Assembly: GCA_945828585.1 (NCBI GenBank)
Contig: CALZRN010000007.1
Span: forward strand, 1-32,037
Length of the DNA stretch: 32,037 nucleotides
From: an uncultured Bacteroidales bacterium
Lineage (GTDB): Bacteria; Bacteroidota; Bacteroidia; Bacteroidales; Paludibacteraceae
Direction of reading: 5' to 3'
Shown: positions 16,243-25,408 of the stretch, piece after piece
Position numbering within the stretch: position 1 is the stretch's first letter
Layout of the letters: each line of letters begins with the position of its first letter
The notes under the pieces: model-generated
The model's input: only the letters and a program-made list of their open reading frames with translations
Database searches by the model: none
What the model was told of the DNA's origin: nothing
Made by a program: the position numbers and the translations under genes

Positions 16243-17820
16243 ATGCTAAAACATATACATATACAAAACTATGCGCTGATCAGCCATCTGGACATCGATT
16301 TCAGCGAAGGATTCTCGGTTTTGACCGGAGAGACAGGTGCCGGAAAGAGTATCATCTTAGGTGCTCTGGCGTTGGTGTTGGGTGCCCGAGCGGACAGCAA
16401 GGCCATTACGGACGGGGAGGAGAAATGTATCATCGAGGCGGAGTTTGATGAAGGTATCATCCGCCGGGAGTTGTACGCCAACGGCAAAAGTCGGTCGTTT
16501 GTGGATGACAGCGTAGTGACATTGCAGGAACTGAAAGCGCTGGCAAACCGGTTGATAGATATCCACTCGCAGCATGCGAATCTGCTGATTGAAAACGCGG
16601 ATTTTCAGTTGGAGGTAGTCGATGCAATTGCTGCCAATGAGGCGATTTTAGAAACCTATAGTACTCAGTATGAGCGGTATATGGAGGCTCAAGAGCAGTT
16701 ACACAAATTGCAAGAACTGGCCCGCAAAAGCCGTCAGGACGCGGATTATATTCAATATCGGTATAAGTTGTTGAGCGACGCGGAACTGCAGGAAGGCGAG
16801 TTGGAGGAGTTGGAGCAAGAGCAGTACCAGTTGAGCCATGCAGAGGAGATCCAGACGGCTTTGCAGACGGCCATTGAGGCACTCAACGGAGAGCAAGGAA
16901 GTGCGATAGAGGCCTTGCGGGCTTGTAGGTTAGACGAGGCGGCAGCAGATTTGCAGGACCGGATTGAGAGTGCTCGGATCGAGATACAAGACATAGCTGA
17001 AGAGGCGGAACGCAAACTGAATCGCATCGAACGCGATCCGAGACGTCTGGAATGGGTCGAAGAACGTATCGGAGCCTTGCATGAGTTATTGCAGAAATTC
17101 GGTGTAGAGACGATTGGGGAGCTCATCCAAGAGCGTGATACGTTGGCGCAACAGGTGGAGCGGATGGACAGTTTCGATTTCGATATCGAGCAAGCCAAGA
17201 AAGAGGCGGAGAAAGAGCGGAAGGCTCTTCAGCAAGCCGGAGAGGCGCTGACTAAGAGCCGCAAAGCTGTCGTGCCGCAGATATGCAAGAGCCTGGAGAA
17301 AGGATTGCAACGCTTGGGTGTGACGCACGCCAAAGTGGAGATTCCGATCACAAAGACAGAAGACTTCACGCCGAAAGGCTGCGACGAGGTGCAGCTGATG
17401 TTTGCCGCGAATCTCAATCAGAGTCTGAGGGCCGTGAGCGAAGTGGCTTCCGGCGGAGAGATCAGCCGACTGATGTTGTGCGTCAAAGCGCTGATAGCCA
17501 ATACGAAAGGGCTGCCGACCATCATCTTCGACGAGATAGATACCGGTGTGAGCGGTAATATCGCCACTCAGATGGCTTCTATCATGCGGGAGATGGCGAA
17601 AAACCGCCAAATCATCGCCATCACCCATCTGCCACAGATAGCCGCCTTGGGCGAGAACCATTATAAGGTCTATAAAGCCGACACGGCGCAACGAACCGAG
17701 ACGCATATCAGCCGTCTCAACGAGGACGAACGGATACAAGAGATAGCCACAATGCTGAGCGGAAACGATGTAAGCGAATCGGCACTCAAGACGGCAAGAG
17801 AGCTGGTGAATCGCAAATGA
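16243..17820 (+). CDS. recN: DNA repair protein RecN
   Basis: 525 residues, SMC-like. The N-terminal Walker A GETGAGKSI lies at 29-37, with LVLGARADSKAI just after it. A glutamate-rich coiled coil runs at about 150-370. The C-terminal ABC signature SGGEISRLML is near 403 and the Walker B IIFDEIDTGVSG near 426, followed by AITHLPQIAALG. RecN gathers broken DNA ends for recombination. The start is the ATG 11 nt after the PorD-like stop. The stop is followed by the tandem AATGAGAAAATTGTA repeat. Confidence 0.97.
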   Translation: MLKHIHIQNYALISHLDIDFSEGFSVLTGETGAGKSIILGALALVLGARADSKAITDGEEKCIIEAEFDEGIIRRELYANGKSRSFVDDSVVTLQELKALANRLIDIHSQHANLLIENADFQLEVVDAIAANEAILETYSTQYERYMEAQEQLHKLQELARKSRQDADYIQYRYKLLSDAELQEGELEELEQEQYQLSHAEEIQTALQTAIEALNGEQGSAIEALRACRLDEAAADLQDRIESARIEIQDIAEEAERKLNRIERDPRRLEWVEERIGALHELLQKFGVETIGELIQERDTLAQQVERMDSFDFDIEQAKKEAEKERKALQQAGEALTKSRKAVVPQICKSLEKGLQRLGVTHAKVEIPITKTEDFTPKGCDEVQLMFAANLNQSLRAVSEVASGGEISRLMLCVKALIANTKGLPTIIFDEIDTGVSGNIATQMASIMREMAKNRQIIAITHLPQIAALGENHYKVYKADTAQRTETHISRLNEDERIQEIATMLSGNDVSESALKTARELVNRK

Positions 17821-17849
17821 GAAAATTGTAAATGAGAAAATTGTAAATG
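17814..17849 (+). repeat. AAATGAGAAAATTGT direct repeat
   Basis: AAATGAGAAAATTGT occurs twice in tandem and is followed by a third AAATGA. The recN stop codon (TGA 17818-17820) lies in the first unit. The repeat fills the whole gap to the rarA start. Confidence 0.75.
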
Positions 17850-17854
17850 ACTTT

Positions 17855-19072
17855 ATGTTGCCATTAGCAGAGAGACTTCGGCCAAAGACTTTGGACGAAT
17901 ACATAGGACAGAAACATCTGGTGGGCGAAGGAGCGATCCTGAGGCAGATGATCGAGAGCGGGAATATCGCTTCGTTCATTCTGTGGGGTCCTCCGGGTGT
18001 CGGCAAAACGACCCTGGCGCGGATTATCGCTCATCAGTTGCAGCGGCCGTTTTACACGCTGAGCGCCGTTACGAGCGGCGTGAAGGAGGTGCGGGACGTG
18101 ATCGACAAAGCCAAACGCACGTCGGTTATGAACAGCGGTCTTTTTGCGCCGGCCGACAGCCGCAGTCCGATACTTTTTATTGACGAGATCCATCGGTTCA
18201 GCAAGAGCCAGCAAGACAGCCTTTTGGGAGCGGTGGAAGAAGGTACGATCACGTTGATCGGCGCCACCACGGAGAACCCGTCGTTTGAGGTCATCACGCC
18301 GCTTCTGAGCCGGTGTCAGGTGTATGTATTGAAATCCTTAGAGAAAGCGGATCTATTAGAGTTACTGGACCGCGCAATGACCCAAGACGAGTATATCCGG
18401 TCGCTCGGCATCACGGTCAAAGAGACGGAAGCAATTCTCAGATACAGCGGCGGCGACGCGCGTAAGTTACTGAATATCATTGAGTTAGTCAGCAACAGCG
18501 GCGTCAAGGTCATTGACAACGAGACCGTTACCAAACAGCTGCAACAAAACCCCGTGGCGTACGACAAGGACGGCGAGATGCATTATGACATCATCTCTGC
18601 GTTCATCAAATCCATCCGCGGGAGTGACCCGCAAGCGGCTATCTATTGGCTCGCACGAATGATCGAAGGCGGCGAGGACCCGAAGTTTATCGCCCGGCGG
18701 TTGGTCATCTCCGCGAGCGAGGACATCGGTTTGGCAAACCCGAATGCGATGTTGTTGGCGAACACGTGTTTTGACGTGGTGAACAAGATCGGATGGCCGG
18801 AAGGACGTATTCCGTTAGCAGAGACGACGGTCTATCTGGCGACCTGCAAGAAGGATAACTCGGCATACCTGGCGATCGACGAAGCATTAGCAAAAGTGCG
18901 TGAGACGGGTAATCTGCCTGTGCCGTTGCATCTGAGGAATGCGCCGACAAGCCTGATGAAGGAGTTGGGCTATGCCGACGGATACAAGTACCCGCATGAT
19001 TTTCCGGGTCATTGGGTGGAACAACAATACCTGCCGGATGAGTTGGTGGGCACGATTTTTTGGAAGAAATAA
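17855..19072 (+). CDS. rarA: replication-associated recombination protein RarA (MgsA)
   Basis: 405 residues; a clamp-loader-like AAA+ ATPase acting at stalled replication forks. It shows LAERLRPKTLDEYIGQ at the start, Walker A GPPGVGKTT at 45-53, Walker B FIDEIHRFSKSQQD near 109 and ENPSFEVITPLLSRC near 140. The C-terminal tetramerisation region has RGSDPQAAIYWLARM and a terminal YKYPHDFPGHWVEQQYLP. The length is normal. Downstream lie a palindromic repeat copy and then hemW. Confidence 0.97.
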   Translation: MLPLAERLRPKTLDEYIGQKHLVGEGAILRQMIESGNIASFILWGPPGVGKTTLARIIAHQLQRPFYTLSAVTSGVKEVRDVIDKAKRTSVMNSGLFAPADSRSPILFIDEIHRFSKSQQDSLLGAVEEGTITLIGATTENPSFEVITPLLSRCQVYVLKSLEKADLLELLDRAMTQDEYIRSLGITVKETEAILRYSGGDARKLLNIIELVSNSGVKVIDNETVTKQLQQNPVAYDKDGEMHYDIISAFIKSIRGSDPQAAIYWLARMIEGGEDPKFIARRLVISASEDIGLANPNAMLLANTCFDVVNKIGWPEGRIPLAETTVYLATCKKDNSAYLAIDEALAKVRETGNLPVPLHLRNAPTSLMKELGYADGYKYPHDFPGHWVEQQYLPDELVGTIFWKK

Positions 19073-19074
19073 AT

Positions 19075-19109
19075 AACCCCACCCTTACCCTCCCCACAAG
19101 GGAGGGAAA
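19075..19109 (+). repeat. palindromic repeat element between rarA and hemW
   Basis: AACCCCACCCTTA head, then the 7-bp stem CCCTCCC (19088-19094) / GGGAGGG (19100-19106) with loop CACAA. It starts three bases after the rarA stop and ends about 20 nt before the hemW start. It might act as a transcript stem, but no T-run follows. Confidence 0.88.
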
Positions 19110-19128
19110 TTAAAAATGGTAAATTAAC

Positions 19129-20223
19129 TTGGCTGGGATATACGTACATATACCGTTTTGCAAGAAAAGATGTCTGTATTGCGATTTTTACTCCACGACC
19201 CTTTTAGAGCGGCGTGAGGCGTATGTCGAGGCGGTGTTGAAGGAGATTGAGAAACGGCGTGAAGAAGCCGGAGCGATCCGTACGATCTATATCGGCGGCG
19301 GGACGCCAAGCACGTTGGAGGCTTCGCAGATACGACGGATGATAGAGGTTGTCGGTGCACCGGACGCCACGGAAGTGACGATGGAGATGAACCCGGGCGA
19401 CGCGTCGGCGGAGTACCTCAAGGCCATCCGGGAAGCCGGCGTCAACCGACTATCCATCGGCATTCAGTCTTTTCAGGACGAGTTGTTGCGACTCATCGGC
19501 AGACGGCATAACGCCGCGCAAGCGATCAAAGCGGTTAGGATGGCACAGGAAGCGGGTTTTGAGAACCTCTCCATCGACCTGATGTACGCCTTGCCGACGC
19601 AGACGATGGCGCAATGGGAAGAAGATATCGAGACGGCGATTGGGCTGAAGGTGCAACATATATCGTCTTACGGCCTGATGTACGAGGACGGGACTGCGAT
19701 AACGAAAAGGCTGGAGAAAGGCGAGATAGAGGCGGTAGATGAAGAAACGGAGAACGCGATGTACGACGCCCTCTGCCAGCGGCTCAAAGAGGCGGGATTC
19801 GTGCATTACGAGGTCAGCAATTTTGCGTTGCCGGGCTACGAGGCGCAGCATAACAGCAGTTACTGGGACGGCACGCCGTATATCGGCATCGGCGCCGGCG
19901 CGCATAGTTATCTGCCGCCCGTGAGGAGTTGGAACCCCAGCGACCTGAACGCTTATATAAAGGGCATTGAGGACGGTTCTTTAGTGCGGGAAAGCGAGAC
20001 GCTGAGCGAGAAGGATATGTACAACGAGCGGATCATGTTGGGGCTGAGAACGAGTAAAGGAATCCGCCTTGACGATACTCAAAGGTCGCGGGCAGGTCGC
20101 GGGCAGGTCGCGGGATTGGACCGTTTTTCGGGTCTCTTACGGCTCACGGAGGATGGACGGCTCGTCGCCACGCAGGAAGGCCTGCATGTGTTAAATCGAA
20201 TAATTGAAGAATTGATGATATGA
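19129..20223 (+). CDS. hemW: HemW family radical SAM protein (heme chaperone)
   Basis: 364 residues. Cys11, Cys15 and Cys18 in CKKRCLYCDFYS bind the 4Fe-4S cluster, GGGTPSTL near 57 binds S-adenosylmethionine, and NRLSIGIQSF near 104 and YEVSNFALPGYEAQHN near 225 are HemW-specific. The start is TTG: the in-frame codon before it at 19120-19122 is a stop, and the protein begins MAGIYVHIPFC as homologues do. The C-terminal region after GLRTSKGIRLDD is shorter than in typical HemW and carries an 11-nt tandem repeat, giving an Arg/Gly-rich patch; only this end has been disturbed. It overlaps the PBP gene by 4 nt (ATGA). Confidence 0.93.
   Translation: MAGIYVHIPFCKKRCLYCDFYSTTLLERREAYVEAVLKEIEKRREEAGAIRTIYIGGGTPSTLEASQIRRMIEVVGAPDATEVTMEMNPGDASAEYLKAIREAGVNRLSIGIQSFQDELLRLIGRRHNAAQAIKAVRMAQEAGFENLSIDLMYALPTQTMAQWEEDIETAIGLKVQHISSYGLMYEDGTAITKRLEKGEIEAVDEETENAMYDALCQRLKEAGFVHYEVSNFALPGYEAQHNSSYWDGTPYIGIGAGAHSYLPPVRSWNPSDLNAYIKGIEDGSLVRESETLSEKDMYNERIMLGLRTSKGIRLDDTQRSRAGRGQVAGLDRFSGLLRLTEDGRLVATQEGLHVLNRIIEELMI
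20084..20114 (+). repeat. 11-nt tandem repeat inside hemW
   Basis: GGTCGCGGGCA at 20084-20094 and 20095-20105, then GGTCGCGGG at 20106-20114. The unit is not a multiple of three, so a copy change would shift the frame near the end of hemW. It lies where homologues have an ordinary helical segment. Confidence 0.85.
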
Positions 20224-22490
20224 ATTGGAAAAGTTGGTATAAACCATTTTTGATTTGGTTTTGGAGTTTGTTTTTCGGCGGACTTACCGTAGCTTTTTTG
20301 GTCATTTGGCTGATTACGGAAGGTGCGTTGGGTTATCTTCCTCCTTTGGCGGAATTGCAGAACCCGAAGAACTCATTTGCGAGCGAGATCATCTCCTCGG
20401 ACATGCAGTCCTTGGGGCGTTACTACCGCTATGAGAACCGTATCGGCGTAGAATATACGGACCTCTCGCCGGATTTGATTAATGCTTTGATAGCGACGGA
20501 GGATGTGCGGTTCTATGACCACACGGGTGTGGATTTCAAGTCGATGTTCCGCGCTATTCTGAAACTCGGTCGCGCAGGTGGCGGCTCTACCCTCACCCAG
20601 CAGCTCGCCAAACAGCTCTGGTCTCCGCGCGCGAACAATATCTTCGAGCGCGCGATGCAGAAACCTATCGAATGGGTCATCGCCACGAAGCTGGAGCGGC
20701 TCTACAGCAAGGACGAGATCCTGCTGATGTACCTCAACCAGTTCGATTTTCTGTATAACGCCGTGGGCATTCAGTCGGCGGCGCAGGTCTATTTCTCGAC
20801 CACGCCGAAGGACCTGAAGATCGAGGAAGCGGCGATGTTGGTCGGCATGTGTAAGAACCCCTCGCTGTACAACCCCGTTCGCCATCCGGAGCGCGCCACA
20901 GGAAGACGTAACACGGTTCTTGGACAGATGGAGAAATACGGCTACATCGACGAAGCCGTACGCGATTCGCTCGCGGCGCTGCCCTTGGAGTTGCATTACC
21001 GGTCGGTGGATCACAAGCAAGGTATCGCTCCTTATTTCCGCGAGTACCTGCGCGTAGTGCTGACCGCCAAAGAGCCCAAAGAGAGCGATTATTCCGAGTG
21101 GAACCGCCAGCAATACCGCTTGGACAGATGGCAATGGGAGAACAACCCGCTGTATGGTTTTTGCGAGAAGAACCGCAAGCCGGACGGCAGCAAGTATGAC
21201 ATCTATCAGGACGGTCTGAAGATCTACACGACCATCGATTCGCGGATGCAGAGGTACGCGGAGGAGGCCGTGAGCGAGCATATGCAGGCACAACAGAAAT
21301 CCTTCTTCAAGGAGCTCAAACGCAAGAAGAACGCACCTTTCTCACGGTCGCTGACGCAGGAGGAAGTGGACGGCATCATGAACCGCTCGATCAGGCAGAC
21401 CGACCGGTACCGCAACATGAAACGCGAGGGCTACTCGCACGACTCGATCATGGCGGCCTTCAAGACCCCTAGGGAGATGCAGATATTCACGTACGAGAAC
21501 GGCATGATTGATACCGTCATGAGCCCATACGACTCGATCAAATGGCAGAAGAGCTACCTGCGTTGCGGATTCATGTCCATGGACCCGCATACCGGTCATG
21601 TGAAGGCGTATGTGGGCGGTCCGAACTTCGCGCATTTCCAATACGACATGACGACCAAAGGTCGCCGACAGGTGGGTTCGACGGTCAAGCCGTACCTCTA
21701 CACGCTCGCGATGGACGAAGGTATGTGGCCGTGCGAGAAGACAGTCAACGAGCCCGTGACCCTCATCGACGCCAACGGCATCGAATGGACGCCGCGCGAC
21801 ACGCACGACAAGTACAAAGGCGACACGGTCACGCTGGCCTGGGGACTGATGAACTCGTCCAACTGGATCTCCGCGTACCTCATGTCCCTCTTCACGCCGG
21901 AGCAATTAGTGAAGATCATGCAGTCCTTCGGTATCCAGGGACAGTTAGACCCCGTGGTCTCGCTCTGTCTGGGACCATGCGAGGTGAGCGTGGAGGAGAT
22001 GGTGGATGCCTACACGACTTTCGCCAACAAAGGTATCCGTACCGAACCGCTCTACGTCACCCGTATCGAGGACAGCAACGGCAATATCATCGGTTCGTTC
22101 ACCCCGCGGACACATGAGATCATCAGCGAGACGACCGCCTATAAGATGATTTATATGCTGCGCGCGGTCGTCGATCACGGAACGGGTGTCCGGATGCGCT
22201 ACAGATACGGTCTGACGGTACCGATGGGCGGTAAGACAGGAACGACGAACAACAACTCCGACGGATGGTTCATGTGCTTCACGCCGTCGCTCGTCAGCGG
22301 CACTTGGGTCGGTGGCGAAGATCGCGGCATACATTTTGATAGTATGGCAGAGGGACAGGGCGCTTCGATGGCGTTGCCTATCTGCGGACTGTACATGCAG
22401 AAAGTGCTGGCAGACCCGGATTTGGGCTATTCGTCCGAGGAGCAGTTTGATGTTCCCGCATGGTTTGACCCGAATGAAGGATGTAAATAA
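20220..22490 (+). CDS. class A penicillin-binding protein (PBP1A type)
   Basis: A 756-residue bifunctional peptidoglycan synthase with one N-terminal membrane helix (about 10-33). The GT51 glycosyltransferase domain has catalytic Glu94 in ATEDVRFYDHTGVD and GGSTLTQQLAKQ at 121-132. The transpeptidase domain has Ser487 in GSTVK (SxxK), SSN at 546-548 and KTG at 672-674. It polymerises and cross-links the cell wall at the outer face of the inner membrane. Its start overlaps the hemW stop (ATGA). A palindromic repeat follows two bases after the stop. Codon use is GC-richer from here to about 28 kb. Confidence 0.97.
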   Translation: MNWKSWYKPFLIWFWSLFFGGLTVAFLVIWLITEGALGYLPPLAELQNPKNSFASEIISSDMQSLGRYYRYENRIGVEYTDLSPDLINALIATEDVRFYDHTGVDFKSMFRAILKLGRAGGGSTLTQQLAKQLWSPRANNIFERAMQKPIEWVIATKLERLYSKDEILLMYLNQFDFLYNAVGIQSAAQVYFSTTPKDLKIEEAAMLVGMCKNPSLYNPVRHPERATGRRNTVLGQMEKYGYIDEAVRDSLAALPLELHYRSVDHKQGIAPYFREYLRVVLTAKEPKESDYSEWNRQQYRLDRWQWENNPLYGFCEKNRKPDGSKYDIYQDGLKIYTTIDSRMQRYAEEAVSEHMQAQQKSFFKELKRKKNAPFSRSLTQEEVDGIMNRSIRQTDRYRNMKREGYSHDSIMAAFKTPREMQIFTYENGMIDTVMSPYDSIKWQKSYLRCGFMSMDPHTGHVKAYVGGPNFAHFQYDMTTKGRRQVGSTVKPYLYTLAMDEGMWPCEKTVNEPVTLIDANGIEWTPRDTHDKYKGDTVTLAWGLMNSSNWISAYLMSLFTPEQLVKIMQSFGIQGQLDPVVSLCLGPCEVSVEEMVDAYTTFANKGIRTEPLYVTRIEDSNGNIIGSFTPRTHEIISETTAYKMIYMLRAVVDHGTGVRMRYRYGLTVPMGGKTGTTNNNSDGWFMCFTPSLVSGTWVGGEDRGIHFDSMAEGQGASMALPICGLYMQKVLADPDLGYSSEEQFDVPAWFDPNEGCK

Positions 22491-22491
22491 C

Positions 22492-22528
22492 AACCCCACC
22501 CGACCTCCCCACAAGGGGAGGAGAGAAA
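22492..22528 (+). repeat. palindromic repeat element after the PBP gene
   Basis: AACCCCACCCG head with the perfect stem CCTCCCC (22504-22510) / GGGGAGG (22515-22521) and loop ACAA. This is the best-paired copy of the family. The head begins immediately after the PBP stop codon. Confidence 0.88.
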
Positions 22529-22536
22529 TTTGTAAT

Positions 22537-24489
22537 TTGAAAATTAAACAGCACATATTAACCCTTGTTCTTTGTACATTGTCCCTTTGTACATTTGCTC
22601 AGCTGAACACCGACCGCATCACCGCGATCGGACGGAATGCCCTGTATTTCGAGGATTACGTGCTTTCCATCCAGTATTTCAACCAGGTCATCCACCTCAA
22701 GCCGTACCTGAGCGAGCCGTATTTCTACCGGGCAATCGCGAAGATCCAGTTGGAGGATTATCAGGGTGCCTTGCGGGATTGTAACGCCGCTATTGAGCGC
22801 AATCCTTTCTCGCCGGGCTGCTATTATGCCCGCGGGTATATCTACCGCCAGCTGAACCGTCTGGAGGAGGCAGAGGCGGATTATACGGAGGCACTTCGTT
22901 TCTCGCCGGAGAACCGCACCTATATGTTATTACGCGCGGACACACGTGCGCAGATGAAGCATTACGACGCGGCGTTGGAGGACATCAGCCAGATGCTCAA
23001 ACGCGAACCGCAATCGGCTTCCATATGGGGCGAGAAGGGGCATATATGCATCCTCAAGAAAGATACGCTAACGGCGCTCGAGGCCTTTGAGAAGGCTTCT
23101 CAGTACGACAAGACCAACCCGGCTGTGTGGTCGGCCCTCGGTGTGACGAACCTCATGCTCAACCGCGAGGACGAGGCGTATGTCCAGCTGACCCAGGCAA
23201 TCAATTTAGGTTCCAAATGGGCGGGCGACTATATCAACCGGGGGATCATCCATTACCACCGCCATAACTACCGCGGGGCGCTGAGTGACTATGATCAGGC
23301 GGTGAAGATCGCGCCTAAAGAGGCGGACTGCTACTACAACCGCGGCGTGATGCGGCAGGAGGTGGGCGATTACAACCGCGCCTTGGAGGACCTCAATACC
23401 GCCATCTCGCTGGATCCCGAACGGACGGAGATGCGCTACCAGCGCGGCTTGGTCGAGATGCAACTGAGGCAATGGAAAGCCGTCGTCCGAGACATGGACT
23501 CGCTGATTGCCCGCTACCCGTATTTCCTGCCGGCATACTATCTCGCCTCGCAGGCGGCGGACAAGCAAGGTCTCACGAAGACTTCCTATCAATACCGCCA
23601 GAAGGCGTATGAGCTGGAGCAGAAGAAAGAACAGATTCAGTCGCAGCAGGCCTCGCAGCCCAATACAGACCTGCTGATCGCCGATGCGCAGCCGCAGAAG
23701 AAAGACCATCGTAAGGAGTTCTCCACCTCCACGGCGCAAGACCAGACCGACATCCCCGACGAGGAGCAGAAATACGACTCGCAGACCCGTGGTTCGATCC
23801 AGAAGAAGCACCAGGACGTCGTCAACGAGCCGAATATCGTGCTCTCCTATTACAGCCAGGACATGAGCCTCAGGCGCACGAACTACTACCACCCGCTCGT
23901 GGATGAACTCAACAAAGCACAGGACCTGCCGGCGGCGTTGAAGTTCACCGCGCAAGAGCTGACGCTCACGGCGGAGATGGTGGATTATCATTTTGCGAAC
24001 ATCAACCGTTTGACGCAGTCCACGGACGAAGCCCCCACGGCGATCCTGTACCTCGCGCGGGCAATGGAGTTCGCCATCATCAAGGACTACGCCAGCGCCG
24101 TGGACGACTGTACCCGCGCACTCAGGCTTGCCAACAAGAAACTCGAACCCATCATCGTCTTCTGCCGCGCCAACTGGCGGTACCGCATGATGGACGGCGA
24201 TAACGAATTGATACTCAGGGATTACGACCATGTGCTGACCCTGCAGCCGGACTTCTCTTTCGCGCTGTATAACAAGGCGAATATCCTCTGCGCGCGGAAG
24301 GACTATCAGGAGGCCATCCGGTACTACACGAAGGCTATCGAGGCGGATAACGACTTTGCGGAAGCCTATTTCAACCGGGGCTTGACGTATGTCTTTATCG
24401 GCGAGAACGAGAAAGGACTCGCGGATCTGAGCAAGGCCGGAGAGTTAGGAATATATCAGGCGTATAACCTCATCACGAGATTTAAATAG
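22537..24489 (+). CDS. secreted tetratricopeptide-repeat protein
   Basis: 650 residues from a TTG start at 22537. The frame is open further upstream, but those codons lie inside the PBP gene and the repeat element. The TTG start gives a clean signal peptide (KIKQHILTLVLCTLSLCTFAQ), and the next Met is far inside the protein. About ten TPR motifs fill residues 25-375 (patterns such as EPYFYRAIAKIQLEDYQGAL and DYNRALEDLNTAI). A Gln/Lys/Ser-rich linker spans about 380-460, and a further helical region with TPRs runs to the end. It is probably a periplasmic or outer-membrane scaffold; partners are unknown. The first 20 codons closely match those of the next gene. Confidence 0.85.
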   Translation: MKIKQHILTLVLCTLSLCTFAQLNTDRITAIGRNALYFEDYVLSIQYFNQVIHLKPYLSEPYFYRAIAKIQLEDYQGALRDCNAAIERNPFSPGCYYARGYIYRQLNRLEEAEADYTEALRFSPENRTYMLLRADTRAQMKHYDAALEDISQMLKREPQSASIWGEKGHICILKKDTLTALEAFEKASQYDKTNPAVWSALGVTNLMLNREDEAYVQLTQAINLGSKWAGDYINRGIIHYHRHNYRGALSDYDQAVKIAPKEADCYYNRGVMRQEVGDYNRALEDLNTAISLDPERTEMRYQRGLVEMQLRQWKAVVRDMDSLIARYPYFLPAYYLASQAADKQGLTKTSYQYRQKAYELEQKKEQIQSQQASQPNTDLLIADAQPQKKDHRKEFSTSTAQDQTDIPDEEQKYDSQTRGSIQKKHQDVVNEPNIVLSYYSQDMSLRRTNYYHPLVDELNKAQDLPAALKFTAQELTLTAEMVDYHFANINRLTQSTDEAPTAILYLARAMEFAIIKDYASAVDDCTRALRLANKKLEPIIVFCRANWRYRMMDGDNELILRDYDHVLTLQPDFSFALYNKANILCARKDYQEAIRYYTKAIEADNDFAEAYFNRGLTYVFIGENEKGLADLSKAGELGIYQAYNLITRFK

Positions 24490-24496
24490 TTGAAAA

Positions 24497-25399
24497 TTGA
24501 GAATTAAGCGATACATATTAACCCTTATACTTGGAACTTTGTCACTTTGTACATTTTCGCAGGTGCTGTATGAGATCAGCGGCAAAGGTAGCCGGTCCAA
24601 GTCCTATATCCTGGCTACCAACCGGTACGTGGAGATGCAGTTTATAGACACCATTCCAAACGTCTTCAAGTGCTTCTCGCGATGCAACAAAGTGGTCACG
24701 GAATTTGCCATGCAGGACTACGAAGCCATCGCCGCTTTACGGCAGGCAGCCCTTCTGCCGGATTCTGTCAAACTAACGAATTTTTATAGCGAAAAGGAAT
24801 ATACGTATATCGACAACGCCCTTCGCGTTGATATAGGTATGGGTTTGGATCAGTTATGCCGGATGAAACCGTCGTACCTGACGGAGATGTTTCGGACGGA
24901 ATTGATGAAGCAATGGTTGGGGTATGACGAGCAGAAATCGATGGAGAACTTCTTCGAATCCGTGGCGCAGGAGAGGAATATCCCGATTGTGGGGCTGGAT
25001 AATATCGGCGAGACGATGTACATGCTCTTTGACCGCGAGCCCTTCCACTGGCAATGCAAAGAACTGCTGAAGGTGATTGAGTATCCGGAGAACGAGGTCA
25101 AGCAGGAACGCGCCATTCGGGACATGTACCGCGACGGGCGGCTGACAGACTTGGCGTATCAGGTGGAGGGTCCGAACAACACGACCTCCCTATCCTATTC
25201 GGACTACAAGGTTTATTGCGCCCGTAACCAACAATGGGTCAAGCGGCTCCAACCTTACCTGGCGGATGGTGGAGCGTTCATCACGCTCAATGCTGTGTTT
25301 TTAGGAGGAGAAAAGGGGTTGTTGCAACAACTCCGTGCTGCCGGATACCGCGTCCGGCCAGTTAATAGAGGACGACAAATAAAAAACAACATAAATTAA
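24497..25399 (+). CDS. TraB/GumN-type secreted protein lacking the GxxH histidines
   Basis: 300 residues from a TTG start, with a signal peptide (ILTLILGTLSLCTFSQ). The layout matches the TraB/GumN (TIKI-like) family: an opening YEISGKGSRSKSYILATNRYV, an internal helical part, and the ending FITLNAVFLGGEKGLLQQLRAAGYRVRPV. Active members have two GxxH motifs that bind metal. Here the first aligns with ATNR (40-43) and the second with NAVF (265-268), so both histidines and both glycines are gone. The fold is probably kept but proteolysis is unlikely in the known way. It lies 7 nt after the TPR gene and is likely cotranscribed with it. Confidence 0.78.
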   Translation: MRIKRYILTLILGTLSLCTFSQVLYEISGKGSRSKSYILATNRYVEMQFIDTIPNVFKCFSRCNKVVTEFAMQDYEAIAALRQAALLPDSVKLTNFYSEKEYTYIDNALRVDIGMGLDQLCRMKPSYLTEMFRTELMKQWLGYDEQKSMENFFESVAQERNIPIVGLDNIGETMYMLFDREPFHWQCKELLKVIEYPENEVKQERAIRDMYRDGRLTDLAYQVEGPNNTTSLSYSDYKVYCARNQQWVKRLQPYLADGGAFITLNAVFLGGEKGLLQQLRAAGYRVRPVNRGRQIKNNIN

Positions 25400-25408
25400 A
25401 ATAAACGA

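Noticed and set aside
17086..18006. 306-codon minus-strand frame across recN and rarA
   Set aside because: It spans the ends of two well-supported genes and the spacer repeat; a shadow frame.
20373..21293. 306-codon minus-strand frame inside the PBP gene
   Set aside because: The plus strand has full catalytic motifs here; the antisense frame has no recognisable domain.
22312..22536. Upstream ATG extension of the TPR protein
   Set aside because: It would begin inside the PBP gene and translate the palindromic repeat; the TTG at 22537 gives a proper signal peptide.
23206..24231. 341-codon open frame on the minus strand
   Set aside because: It lies wholly inside the TPR gene, is rich in Val/Arg/His as expected from antisense of GC-rich codons, and has no family motif.
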